Positions 1-9,569 of a stretch of 53,164 bases of DNA are shown one piece after another. Location of the stretch: positions 1 through 53,164 of the forward strand of contig JAJRQE010000203.1 of NCBI GenBank assembly GCA_024280415.1. The letters are read 5' to 3'. The stretch comes from Spirochaetota bacterium. GTDB lineage: Bacteria > Spirochaetota > Spirochaetia > B11-G9. The number at the start of each line of letters is the position of its first letter. Position 1 is the first letter of the stretch. The notes under the pieces were generated by a model. That model was not told where the DNA came from. It saw nothing but the letters and a program-made list of their open reading frames with translations, and searched no databases. The translations under genes and the position numbers were made by a program.

Positions 1-136
1 CTATAAGATCCCGAACTTTTGTTGCAGACCATACAAATGGTCGTTGAATTTCAGGTATAGCAATCTCTCCTGAATTTATCCATGTCAGCAATGTTTGAAT
101 TGGATGTTGATTAACGGAATAACGTTGTATTGACAT
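1..136 (-). CDS. DUF262 (GmrSD-like) protein, N-terminal part only
   Basis: The first 45 residues of a protein are visible on the minus strand; the rest lies beyond the left edge. They contain the motif [10 protein letters not shown], the hallmark of the DUF262 (ParB/sulfiredoxin-like) fold found at the N-terminus of GmrS/GmrSD type IV restriction enzymes and many other phage-defence proteins. In characterised members this domain hydrolyses nucleotides and accompanies an HNH-type nuclease domain; whether one follows here cannot be seen. The ATG at 136 is preceded by a strong ribosome binding site, AAGGAGGA, seven bases upstream. The gene follows the reverse transcriptase gene in the same direction after 158 very AT-rich bases, so the two may form one defence locus or be independent neighbours. 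Confidence 0.75.
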   Translation of the reverse strand, partial: MSIQRYSVNQHPIQTLLTWINSGEIAIPEIQRPFVWSATKVRDLI

Positions 137-294
137 TTAAGGTTCCTCCTTTTCCCCTCTATATTACTTTTTATAAATAGCGTACATTAGTATTGCTAAA
201 TTATATTTTAATATCTTCTATTATATTTAAAATTTAACAACCATAAATTTCTTTTTTTTTGTTAGCTCCAATAAATGTTAAAAAATATAATATT

Positions 295-3200
295 TCATTT
301 ATGTTCTTCATAGTTTTCTAAAACCCTCGAAAATGGATGACAATCAGTATCAAGTTTCAAACCCATATATAAAAAATCAAAACATCCTTTTGGTAATGAT
401 TGATAGCGTGCTATTAGATTAATACGATCTAATGAATTATTTGAATCTTTAATGAACTTGTAACTGAGGGTATTTGTATCAAGGTGGTTTAATAAATCCT
501 GCAATTCTTCTTCAGATAATAGCACATTTTTTATAATATTTTTTTCCTTTTGTCCAATTTTATCTGTAGTAGCAAATAATTCATTGTTCCCAATATTACG
601 TCCACAAATAACATCAACTAGAACATCTTCGTTAAATAACTCTTTAAATGAAATTTTAATATTTTCTATAGATTTATTTGAATACATAACAGTGCAGATG
701 TTAATTTTTTTCAGATTTTTTAATTTAGATTTTACAATAACTTTTTCATTTTCATCGTAATCGTAATAACAATTATCTCTACCATAATCATTCATATAAT
801 ATTTTAGTGCCTTAACGATTTGATTTCCTGTTATTATATTATCCACAATAATAGTAGCTTGCTCTGCAGCATCATGGATTTCAATAGGATTAAAAGAATC
901 TATTTTACGACTAATTTTTGATCCATAATTATAGATTATTCTATGTGTACCATTAAAATCACTTTGCCGTTTTATGAAAATGGGATTAGTATCTTTGTTA
1001 TTAAGACAGTATTCAATCTTATCTATAAACTTTGTAATATCTTCTTTACGCATTACTTCATGAGCTGCAATCAATATTACCAGTATTTGATGAAATTTTG
1101 ATGGTATATATTGCAACCACTTACCTAAAATACTTTCCGCGTTTCCAATATCAATGTCCCTGTGTATTGATATATTTTCAATCGCCACATTAATATTTAC
1201 TAAATCAGAGATTTTCAAATTATCTAGGATATTTTTGGGATAACTCTCAATATTTTCCTTAACTACAAAAAAATCATATCTAAATTTGATTGAATTAAAG
1301 ATTCTACTAATTGAATCATGAATAGTTATAATAAAAACTTTATTACCTTTTTCTAGAGAATAAATATGATCTGCCAAATTGATAAATACTGAATGTTTTG
1401 ATTCAAATACTTGACATTCCTCTTGAATGCTATTTATTAGTTGTACATCTTTAAAGTTATATTCAGATGTATCGATTATTATTGTTTTTTTTGTTTGTGA
1501 TACTCTAGGATATACTTTTTTAAAATCTCCCAGATTCATAGATTGATTATTGCTATCTTCAAACCTAATAATTTTTCTTATAATTTCTTTGTAAATGATA
1601 ATATCATTTTTAATGTACATAGATAATGACGATGTAACTTTATTTTCCAATATATAAAAAGCATTTTCTATGGTATCAAAAAAATCAATAGGTGTATTAT
1701 CATGAATATTCAATCCCTTATCAACACAGTATATATGTCTGTTTTTTTCTTCTTTATTAAAAAGGTGATACTGACCAACAAAGCTGTTGATTCTACTTAA
1801 TCCAGGTGATCTTTTAAGGGATTGAAATAAGGATGATGCAACCACTAAATCCAAAAAAAAGGAATTATCTAAATTTTCAAATTCATCAATATTAATAGAT
1901 AACTCTTTTAAAAAGTCTACTAAATCTATATTCTTATCTAGTTTTTGAATGTACTTCTCATAAATATTTTGTAAATCGTTATTAGTGGAACCAATAATCG
2001 GAGTTGTAAAGTAGCAAAACACAAAATTCTTTAAGTTGTTTTCAAAAGATTCAATCAACCCATAACTATTTAAAAATATTAAATTATTAGAAATACTTAA
2101 TTCCTTATTAAATACATCTAAAGTATTCTTAAATAATAATTTTTCATTACTAAATATATTAGGATAGCCATTCATTTCATCTAATGAATCAATATAATTA
2201 ACAAGTAATTTTATTTTACTCTTTATATCAATTTTAAACATATATTCATTTATTGACTGTAATTTTCCTGGATTATATTTTATGATTATTTCACTATATC
2301 CATTGATTTCATTCTTACAATTACTCGAATCTATAAAATATTCTGTTGGTTTTCTGATTAGTATTCTTTTATATTTTCTTAATAGGATTGTACTATTTTC
2401 AATAATGTTCGTTTCAAACCAATTTTTATTATCTGGGAAATAATTAACATTTTTATTTTCAATAATCCATCTATAGAATTCTGCTTTATCTTTTAATTGC
2501 TTTAATGCTTTATTTATTTCATCAATTTTATATAACAATTTATCAGAAGTGATATAAATCAATATAGCATTACTAAATTTTTCGAAAACTTTGTACTTAT
2601 CTTCAATTCCTCGTATAATTGTACCATCTACAACTGAAGCAATAATAATCATTGCTTTGGGGATATGAATATTAATGTCAGAGATTTTATCAAACCAATT
2701 AAGGCTAATAGAAGGAATTATAAATCCATTTAGGTTATTAAAAATATGTATACAGTATTTCCACATTGCTTTAAGTAATTCTGTTGATTTATCTGAATCT
2801 GAAATTGAAAAAAGACAAAGTAGAAAATAAAATTTTTCAGCTATTGAATGACTAATAATTTCAGACTGTTTATTTATTGATAAATTATCATTATTATAAT
2901 CATTTTGAAATTTCGCATAATATGCTAAAGCCAGATTATTGAGGTCTGATTTTATTATACCTGAACTGGCACATAAAGGGAAAAGAACTTCAATAAAATA
3001 CGTTATATTAGTAATATCATTTATCTCAGTATTTATATGGTTTAATAGTTTAGTTGTAACATTAAGATTTTCTGGGGAGTCAATAGATATAATACTTTTA
3101 ATAATAATTTGGGGTGAAATTTCTGTAATTTTAATATTTATAGTAAATTTTGTATATAGAAGCGATAAATGCTCATCAACAATTTCTGTTCTTTCTAATT

Positions 3201-5637
3201 TATTCTCTATAGCTTGCAGGAATTCACCAAATTGTGCATTCCTGCCTTCAGAATTTTCTAAAAAATCAATGATTGATGAAGTAATTATTTCTGATTGTAA
3301 TTTATTAAATTTATCAACCTTATAGAATAATGTCCAGTTCTCAATATCATTAAGTAAAAAATTGAACAAGTTTTTATACAAACTGCCTCTTCCTTTACCG
3401 CTTTCAATAATTGAAAGAGCTTTATCTTTACGAATATCATCAAAAGTCTTTATGCCAATTAAATGTGAATAGATAAATGATAAATCCTCATCGCAAGTAT
3501 CTGATTCAAGCAATTTCATAAATTCGTTGAGTGCTAAATCTTTTTGCTTATCTGTTGCCTCAGTGAAATTCTTAGAAATATGATCCACAGCATATTTTGA
3601 TTGAGAACGATAATTATCAAATTCTTCATTAAAATCTTTAATTTGAGAAACTATAGTTTTTTCGCTATTTATACTTAATCCTAGAGATTCTAAATCTTTT
3701 TTAAACTCATCAAAAATGGTATTTGCCAATTCTTTTGTTTTAACAATAATAAAAATATCATCTACATATCTTTGATAAAATAAAATCTGATTTGTTTGTA
3801 AATATTGATCATACTTATTGTCTAAATTATCTAAATACAACTCAGCTAAAACTCTAGCATAAGCTGGTCCCTGAGGAAGACCTACTTTTGATTCACAAAT
3901 TGTTGAAGAAAGATCCAATAGGAAATGTAAATGTTCTTTATAAAGTTTCAAAGATCTTTCATCTAATTGTGAAATTTTACTATCAATTCTAGAATTTCCA
4001 TCACCTAATAATATTCTTTTTATTCTATCATGAGAAATAGTATCATAAAATGATTTTATATCTGTTTTTATTATATAATATTCCTGATTGTCACTATTAG
4101 AAATTGCAGAACTGATATTGGAGAGAAAGTTTATCCATAAATATAACCATGGTTTAAAAATATATCCACCCGAAAAACCTGCATTAATATAATAACCATA
4201 TGAATTTTTATTAGGAATATACTCCAAATAGTAAATAAAATTCTTTATTATAGCAGATGTTAAGATTCTTTCTGTAGATCCAAGTGTAATTAGTTCTCTT
4301 TCTTTTTCATCTTCAGAACGAATGTGCTTATAATAATTGTAATGTTTTTTATTCTCCAATAAAATTGATATTTTCTGCAGGAATTTAAAACTACTTATAT
4401 TTGTTAGTTCATTGATAATTAGCCTGGATTGTACTTCGTCATTTTGAAATAAATAATTTACTTCAGCAATAGATGTTATTTCAACATCTTTTAGAGAAAT
4501 CTCTAAAGTACCATCCAGATAACTTTTAAATTTGGGAATACATTTGTTCAATAATTCTTCTAATGTTAATATTTTTTCAAATTTTATACTAATAATTTCC
4601 TCAATCTTTTGTTGGGATGGAAAATTGAAAGATGATAGAGAGTTAATTGCTTTTTCAGTTCTTTGGTAATTATAATTATCTGTTTTGCTAAATATTTGAT
4701 GCAATATAGAAAAATTAAATCTATTTTTTGATTCGATATTTCCTAGGATTCCAACTAATAATTTACGTTTCTCGTTACTTAGTTTAGCTTCACCTTCAAT
4801 ATCATCACATAATGATTGTAATGGTTTATTTTTTCTCCAATGATTAAATAATTCATCAATTGAAAAACTACCGTTCTTAATACTAATTGATTTAATTCTA
4901 TGTTTCGATAGTATATTGTCTTCTTGATATCTAATTATGATACCCAATTTTTTTTCTATATCTGAAATATCAATGCTTTCATGTTTCTTCAAGATAGAAA
5001 TATGAGTGTTAAGTATATCCTTATCAAGATTATTCACTCGATTCATATTTTCAATATTGTTATAATTCTTAAGAAGGAAAGAATAAGAATTCGATTTTGT
5101 ATGTTTAGAAAGTGGAATCTTTACTGCACTACCAACACCACTACTTGGTACTTTTGTTTTCGGGAATAAATCAATTCCAATTAGATCCTTACTGAATTTA
5201 AGGTTAACATATTCTAAAATAGTATGAAGTAAGTTGTTCCCCATTTCATATCCTATGCTATTTTTGAATGTTATCCATATATGGAACCCACGATTTCCAG
5301 AAAATTCTATTAGATAAGGTATTTCAACTTCATCAAGAGAGTGACAAAAAAATCTAACCGTACGATCTAATTCTTCTTTTGCTATAGTAGATTTTGAGTT
5401 GTTAAGGTTTTCTTGCAATATATCAAAATCGTAACAAATCCATTTTATTGATCTATCACTATTTCTTTGATAAATCGCAACAGAACCTTTGTTCTTTATA
5501 TTATTTTCTAAAAAAATAGGAGATATATTACATTGTTTCTTTTTATATGTACCATTTGGTTGTTGTTCGGCAATATAATTTTGATCAGTTGAAAATATTG
5601 AATATAAAAGAGAAGAAACATCTGAAATTAAATCCAT
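295..5637 (-). CDS. Primase (AEP)-reverse transcriptase-PRTase-like fusion protein
   Basis: A 1780-residue protein, probably cytoplasmic and acting in anti-phage defence. Seen: an archaeo-eukaryotic primase domain at about residues 45-190 with D70/D72 in YDFD, H119 in SGNRGFHIW, and VKIPLSKH at 172-179; this set resembles the primases of TOTE conflict systems. A helical PriCT-like stretch follows (about 260-350). The reverse transcriptase palm spans about 450-665, with D526 in KTDIKSFYD, GLPQGPA at 586-592 and the catalytic YVDD at 624-627. About 900 residues of unassigned sequence follow, then a phosphoribosyltransferase-like PRPP-binding motif, IVDNIITG, at about 1597-1604. The reading frame is open further upstream to 5730, but the ATG at 5637 is preceded by GAGG eight bases away and starts a more natural N-terminus. 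Primase-RT fusions are known among the UG/DRT defence reverse transcriptases (from memory UG10/DRT7); exact assignment is unproven. The gene is far richer in A+T than its neighbours, which suggests transfer. No maturase or intron ends are seen. Confidence 0.85.
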   Translation of the reverse strand: MDLISDVSSLLYSIFSTDQNYIAEQQPNGTYKKKQCNISPIFLENNIKNKGSVAIYQRNSDRSIKWICYDFDILQENLNNSKSTIAKEELDRTVRFFCHSLDEVEIPYLIEFSGNRGFHIWITFKNSIGYEMGNNLLHTILEYVNLKFSKDLIGIDLFPKTKVPSSGVGSAVKIPLSKHTKSNSYSFLLKNYNNIENMNRVNNLDKDILNTHISILKKHESIDISDIEKKLGIIIRYQEDNILSKHRIKSISIKNGSFSIDELFNHWRKNKPLQSLCDDIEGEAKLSNEKRKLLVGILGNIESKNRFNFSILHQIFSKTDNYNYQRTEKAINSLSSFNFPSQQKIEEIISIKFEKILTLEELLNKCIPKFKSYLDGTLEISLKDVEITSIAEVNYLFQNDEVQSRLIINELTNISSFKFLQKISILLENKKHYNYYKHIRSEDEKERELITLGSTERILTSAIIKNFIYYLEYIPNKNSYGYYINAGFSGGYIFKPWLYLWINFLSNISSAISNSDNQEYYIIKTDIKSFYDTISHDRIKRILLGDGNSRIDSKISQLDERSLKLYKEHLHFLLDLSSTICESKVGLPQGPAYARVLAELYLDNLDNKYDQYLQTNQILFYQRYVDDIFIIVKTKELANTIFDEFKKDLESLGLSINSEKTIVSQIKDFNEEFDNYRSQSKYAVDHISKNFTEATDKQKDLALNEFMKLLESDTCDEDLSFIYSHLIGIKTFDDIRKDKALSIIESGKGRGSLYKNLFNFLLNDIENWTLFYKVDKFNKLQSEIITSSIIDFLENSEGRNAQFGEFLQAIENKLERTEIVDEHLSLLYTKFTINIKITEISPQIIIKSIISIDSPENLNVTTKLLNHINTEINDITNITYFIEVLFPLCASSGIIKSDLNNLALAYYAKFQNDYNNDNLSINKQSEIISHSIAEKFYFLLCLFSISDSDKSTELLKAMWKYCIHIFNNLNGFIIPSISLNWFDKISDINIHIPKAMIIIASVVDGTIIRGIEDKYKVFEKFSNAILIYITSDKLLYKIDEINKALKQLKDKAEFYRWIIENKNVNYFPDNKNWFETNIIENSTILLRKYKRILIRKPTEYFIDSSNCKNEINGYSEIIIKYNPGKLQSINEYMFKIDIKSKIKLLVNYIDSLDEMNGYPNIFSNEKLLFKNTLDVFNKELSISNNLIFLNSYGLIESFENNLKNFVFCYFTTPIIGSTNNDLQNIYEKYIQKLDKNIDLVDFLKELSINIDEFENLDNSFFLDLVVASSLFQSLKRSPGLSRINSFVGQYHLFNKEEKNRHIYCVDKGLNIHDNTPIDFFDTIENAFYILENKVTSSLSMYIKNDIIIYKEIIRKIIRFEDSNNQSMNLGDFKKVYPRVSQTKKTIIIDTSEYNFKDVQLINSIQEECQVFESKHSVFINLADHIYSLEKGNKVFIITIHDSISRIFNSIKFRYDFFVVKENIESYPKNILDNLKISDLVNINVAIENISIHRDIDIGNAESILGKWLQYIPSKFHQILVILIAAHEVMRKEDITKFIDKIEYCLNNKDTNPIFIKRQSDFNGTHRIIYNYGSKISRKIDSFNPIEIHDAAEQATIIVDNIITGNQIVKALKYYMNDYGRDNCYYDYDENEKVIVKSKLKNLKKINICTVMYSNKSIENIKISFKELFNEDVLVDVICGRNIGNNELFATTDKIGQKEKNIIKNVLLSEEELQDLLNHLDTNTLSYKFIKDSNNSLDRINLIARYQSLPKGCFDFLYMGLKLDTDCHPFSRVLENYEEHK

Positions 5638-5678
5638 AATACCCGCCTCAGCACTCTCTGCCATAAAATTCTCCCACA

Positions 5679-5930
5679 TCACCCAAAATCCAACTCCTGT
5701 TCCTTCTTCTTCCCCTGCAACTCCTCCCACTTCTTAGCAGCTTCCGGATGCAGTTCCCCAAACAAATCCCTTCCCATAAACTCCCCATAATCAGAATGTG
5801 CCACGGCTAAAGAAGGATCTTTCTTTACTTTCTCCATAACCCTCTCCGGCCAGTAACGCATGGCTAGATGGGACCAGTCAAAGTCTTTCTTTCCCTTTGG
5901 ATTGGAAAGGGATATACAGCAGCTTAAAAC
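5679..5930 (-). pseudogene. C-terminal remnant of a large DNA-modification protein (possibly a BREX-type methylase)
   Basis: The minus strand stays open for 83 codons directly after the Res stop codon and in the same frame. It encodes DFDWSHLAMRYWPERV followed by a charged tail ending in ELDFG. An ATG occurs only at 5861, inside the conserved-looking stretch, and no ribosome binding site precedes it, so this is read as the surviving end of a longer gene whose 5' part is gone. The WSHLAMRYWPERV and DPSLAVAHS pattern resembles, from memory, C-termini of large N6-adenine methylases of the BREX PglX kind; this is an inference only. It ends 41 bases before the reverse transcriptase start. The same bases could also be a fused relic created when the restriction operon was inserted. 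Confidence 0.4.
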
Positions 5931-8900
5931 TTAACATAAAACTCTCTCGAATATCTTACTAATATACCTAACCGGCTCATCCTTCATAAACAGTACATTC
6001 CTGCTTTCATAATCTTCTTTAGAAAGTTTCTCCTCAGCAAACCTAAATGTAATATTCCCATATTTTGTAGTGGAAATAATAAAAGAATTAAGTTCGATAG
6101 TTGTTGATCCGGTTTGGGGAATTGATTCCTGAATAGTCTTAATGGTTTTATAGAATGAAAGCTTAGGACTGGAAGACTCATCAATATTTCGAAGTCCCTT
6201 GGGATCAATAAAGTTAAGATACTGTTTTTTACCATCTTTTATCCATAGAATAAAATCAGGGTAGAAGTTATTAGCCTCAAAAAAGCCGACACCCTTTCCT
6301 CTGGAGCTATTCCGCATAAGGTAAACTTCTTTCCCTTCCAAAAGCTGAGGACTGGAGTTGAGATATTTTTCCATATCAATAATAAAATCATATTCTTCAG
6401 GGCTGTCCAGCAATACCGGTTTAATCTCTGCGGCTTTATCTCCGAGATATATTATTGGGTTATATAGGTGGAATAAATTTACCGAGGCCTTACTGCTATG
6501 GTACTCCCAGTCTTTTTCAGCTAACTCTTCGTTTTCCCAGCTATTTTTTAAATTATAGACTTCGGAGATTAGAGATTGCTCTTCCTTTTCTACTTTAATA
6601 ATATATTCTTTAACAAGATTCTTATCATCTGAACTTAGAGGAGTATAGACCCTATTTTGGCTTTCAAACTCCTCTTTTTTGACTGAATAAAACTTATCGA
6701 TATATTTTTTAAGGAGGGCCACAGCCATCTGTTCCCATCTGCTGACTGAATCAAATGTATCCTCTACAAGCAGACTTTCACAATCTATGAGATCATACCA
6801 GTTGGAAGTACTATCAGAGTTTAAAAGCTTTTTAAGGCTTGCTAAAGAAATATTCAGGTTGAAGTAACCTTTTTCATTTTTAAATTCCAGGATCTCTGTA
6901 TAAATTTTATAAAAATCCAAAGTCTGGATATGAATTGGTTTAAAGTGACTAATTACTACATTATTGGAATTTTCCCTGGTTATGCTGGAATTACGACTGG
7001 CAACTGCCTGGATGGGATCAACCCATCTTAGTTTTATTCCTTTAATTCTGGGTATCCTTTCAAGATCTATAATTTCAGTTTTTCGGAATATCTGGCCATC
7101 TTTAAGCTTAATGGTATAAAGCTGTCTTAGTTGTCCCTCTGTTAAACTGTTCTTTACAGAGATTGTAATTGGTGGAGTATACTCCTTTTCAATTCCAACT
7201 TCCTTTTCAATCAAGTCTCGAAAGAGAGCGATGTAGTCGGCCTTAACACCAAAAATATTGAGGGTTTCCATATGTTCAAGATAATCAGGTGCGTCATACT
7301 GCCTGTAGGATCGTTTTAAAGACATATTTTTGCCTTTTAGCCGTACCCCTCTGCCAAATAACTGAATAATCTGTGAGCCTTCACTCTTTCCGATATTCAT
7401 AAGCCCAATTGCAGAAACCCTCCAGCTGGACCAGCCTTCTATAAACTTCTTTGCTCCAATAAGCATGTTTATGGAAGAATCCTGCTTATTTACATTGTTA
7501 AAGTAGGAATCGGTAAACACTTTGTTATCCTGTACTGCATAATTTACCACGTTATTTGCTTTATAATTCTCCAGTCCATGGAGCAACCCGGAAGGATCTC
7601 CTATATTAATTACCCCAAAGGGATCAGCCTGTCCAACTTTAATGGAAATTTCGCCTTCGGTTGACTTAAGATTTTCTAAATGAAGCAACCCTGGTGCTTC
7701 GGCATTAAAAAGCTCCAAAAGCAGATCTGCATAGAGGAGTTCTGCCCCGGAGGAACCATACCGTTCCTGTAGATAGGGAAAAGCAGCAAGAAAAACATCA
7801 TTACCGTTGGTATCCTTCAATTCCACCTTCCCTTTAAGAAGAAGACTAATAATTGTAATTACTTTTACTTTTTCTGATGAGGAAACTATACGGGAAAGAA
7901 ATAGGATAATGTCCTGAACATCTGAAAGTGTTGATTCCTCCGACTTATTAAGACCTGTTTTTTTTGAAATTACAGTGGTTCCAATAAAGAGAGTCAAAGG
8001 TTTCTCGATTAAATATTTATTGTAATCACTCTTTTTATCCTTATACAACAACAGTTGCTGGAATACAGTGACTAAGTTTGCAGTAAGATAACGTTTAAAA
8101 AGATCAGTATCTTTATTGTTATCTATATTTAATATAGAAAACTCCTTACCGTATCCATCCTTATAGAAGTACTTATAGGAATAATCTATTATAATTGAGT
8201 TCTCATAGAGATTCCGTTCACTGGATTTTTCTGACAAAACCTGCCCGAAGGTTGCAGAATATTCAAAACAAAACCCCCCGGAGGATATTTCCCGGCGATG
8301 CTTTACCCACACATCCCCACCAGATCCTTTGTGTCCCTCATCCACCAGAACAAGGTTATGTCCTTCAAAAAACTCGACTGCTACCTGGCTTACTCCATCT
8401 TCCTCCGCAAGCTTGGTTATCTCCAGCACCTCTATCTCATCACTTTTTAACTCAAGGCCGCCTGATTCCTTTCTGAAAATGCCGGCTTTTATATCAGACT
8501 CTGAAAATTCCTGACAGTGCTGGGCAGACAAGCCTGGGTTAGGAGTGAGCAGCATCGTCTTATGGATTCTTTCCGAAGGTCGTGTATAAAGATTGTGGTA
8601 AAACCAGTACTGCAGTATGTTTACATGCATAATAAGGGTTTTACCCGATCCGGTAGCACACCAGAAGGCAAGCATATCCAGATCCTTATCTTCAAAACGT
8701 TCCTCCAGTCCAAGACTGACTGACTTGTTCAGCATATCGAGCAGATTAGAGCGGGACTGAAAAAAATGGTCCAGGTAGAATTCTGTAAACATAAGTGCAA
8801 AGTATTGAAAATATTTTGGATAAACGTAGGTACCGTGCAGGTTTCTCTTCTCCGAAATACGTTTCCAATGGCGTACAACATTTGCATCGTAAAATTTAAG

Positions 8901-9122
8901 TTTGTCATCGGTTATTATAGAATTTGGATTATTTTCCTGATGGCCGAAAAGGGAGTGTTTTAGTTCCGCATAGAATCTGGTTGCACCATCGGCATGAAAA
9001 CCTTCAAGTTCTGTCTTATTGAACTGTTCTGATATCTCTTCGAAGGATGTAAAACCGAACTGTTTTATAATCCATTTATTAAGGTGCAGATTTTTAGAAA
9101 GATCGTAGGTAGTTTTTGCCAT
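5931..9122 (-). CDS. Type III restriction enzyme Res-like helicase-nuclease
   Basis: A 1063-residue DEAD/DEAH superfamily 2 protein. Seen: Walker A ATGSGKT at 156-162, DEGHKG (motif II) at 261-266, SATFGQ (motif III) near 289-294, and QLFGRGVRLKG (motif VI) in the second RecA-like domain. The C-terminus carries PDFILW followed by FIDPKG (D956 ... D973-x-K975), a PD-(D/E)xK nuclease signature. In type III systems Res translocates or diffuses on DNA and cuts when paired with Mod, which supplies sequence recognition. The ATG at 9122 has AGGAG upstream and begins nine bases after the Mod fragment ends, so it is the last gene of the XRE-TrlF-AlbA_2-Mod-Res operon. Length and motifs look complete, but its partner Mod is broken. 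Confidence 0.85.
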   Translation of the reverse strand: MAKTTYDLSKNLHLNKWIIKQFGFTSFEEISEQFNKTELEGFHADGATRFYAELKHSLFGHQENNPNSIITDDKLKFYDANVVRHWKRISEKRNLHGTYVYPKYFQYFALMFTEFYLDHFFQSRSNLLDMLNKSVSLGLEERFEDKDLDMLAFWCATGSGKTLIMHVNILQYWFYHNLYTRPSERIHKTMLLTPNPGLSAQHCQEFSESDIKAGIFRKESGGLELKSDEIEVLEITKLAEEDGVSQVAVEFFEGHNLVLVDEGHKGSGGDVWVKHRREISSGGFCFEYSATFGQVLSEKSSERNLYENSIIIDYSYKYFYKDGYGKEFSILNIDNNKDTDLFKRYLTANLVTVFQQLLLYKDKKSDYNKYLIEKPLTLFIGTTVISKKTGLNKSEESTLSDVQDIILFLSRIVSSSEKVKVITIISLLLKGKVELKDTNGNDVFLAAFPYLQERYGSSGAELLYADLLLELFNAEAPGLLHLENLKSTEGEISIKVGQADPFGVINIGDPSGLLHGLENYKANNVVNYAVQDNKVFTDSYFNNVNKQDSSINMLIGAKKFIEGWSSWRVSAIGLMNIGKSEGSQIIQLFGRGVRLKGKNMSLKRSYRQYDAPDYLEHMETLNIFGVKADYIALFRDLIEKEVGIEKEYTPPITISVKNSLTEGQLRQLYTIKLKDGQIFRKTEIIDLERIPRIKGIKLRWVDPIQAVASRNSSITRENSNNVVISHFKPIHIQTLDFYKIYTEILEFKNEKGYFNLNISLASLKKLLNSDSTSNWYDLIDCESLLVEDTFDSVSRWEQMAVALLKKYIDKFYSVKKEEFESQNRVYTPLSSDDKNLVKEYIIKVEKEEQSLISEVYNLKNSWENEELAEKDWEYHSSKASVNLFHLYNPIIYLGDKAAEIKPVLLDSPEEYDFIIDMEKYLNSSPQLLEGKEVYLMRNSSRGKGVGFFEANNFYPDFILWIKDGKKQYLNFIDPKGLRNIDESSSPKLSFYKTIKTIQESIPQTGSTTIELNSFIISTTKYGNITFRFAEEKLSKEDYESRNVLFMKDEPVRYISKIFERVLC

Positions 9123-9131
9123 TCCTATCTC

Positions 9132-9569
9132 CTACGCTTCAAACATCAGGCGGTGGAATTCGCTATCTATAAGCCGGACCTTCCACCGGTCATCGACCGT
9201 ACGGATATTTTCAAGATTATTATCCCTGTTAACGTAGATGAGATCAAATTCCATATCCCGGATTTTAATCTGCATTTTTTCTACAAAACTATTTAACTGC
9301 TCGTTGGAGATATCTTTGTCCCTCCAGATTACAAGGATTTTTTTCTCATCCCTGTTTATCCCTTCAATTACTTCGAGTCCTTTGTGGTATGCGTAACTGG
9401 AAACATTAAGGCCGATGAGGTAGTTAAAGGTTTCTACCAGATCAACTGTTTTCTCTTCAGTCTCTCCTACTACATCGGTTGCTATTTTAAGTTTGTAGTT
9501 AAAGGGTTCCTCGAACTTTTTCATGTTTAAGAGGGAGTCTCTGCTTTCAAAGTCGATCATGTAGTTCAT
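9132..9569 (-). pseudogene. C-terminal fragment of type III methyltransferase Mod
   Basis: 145 codons beginning at ATG 9569 that correspond to the C-terminal end of the long Mod proteins of this family (DFESRDSLLN, VDLVETFNYLIGL, RDMEFDLIYVN, EFHRLMF). The fragment is in a different frame from the preceding Mod piece. In its own frame the upstream bases read FQDSYV before MNYMIDF, which continues the family alignment back to about 9587. The stop of the upstream piece and this ATG overlap as ATGTAATG, so translational coupling could still make the fragment. It contains no catalytic motif. It is best read as the downstream part of one gene broken by an out-of-frame internal deletion. Confidence 0.75.

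Noticed and set aside
2939-3325. 128-residue plus-strand reading frame with hydrophobic segments, opposite the RT gene
   Set aside because: It lies fully antisense to the well-supported RT protein; hydrophobic antisense frames are common in AT-rich coding DNA and no ribosome binding site supports it.
295-5730. Group II intron or retron as explanation for the reverse transcriptase
   Set aside because: No maturase domain, no intron ends, no msr-msd-like inverted repeats are seen, and the fused primase domain does not occur in either.
5638-5730. Upstream start of the RT protein at 5730
   Set aside because: It would overlap the remnant's coding end, has no good ribosome binding site and gives a low-complexity leader; ATG 5637 has GAGG upstream.
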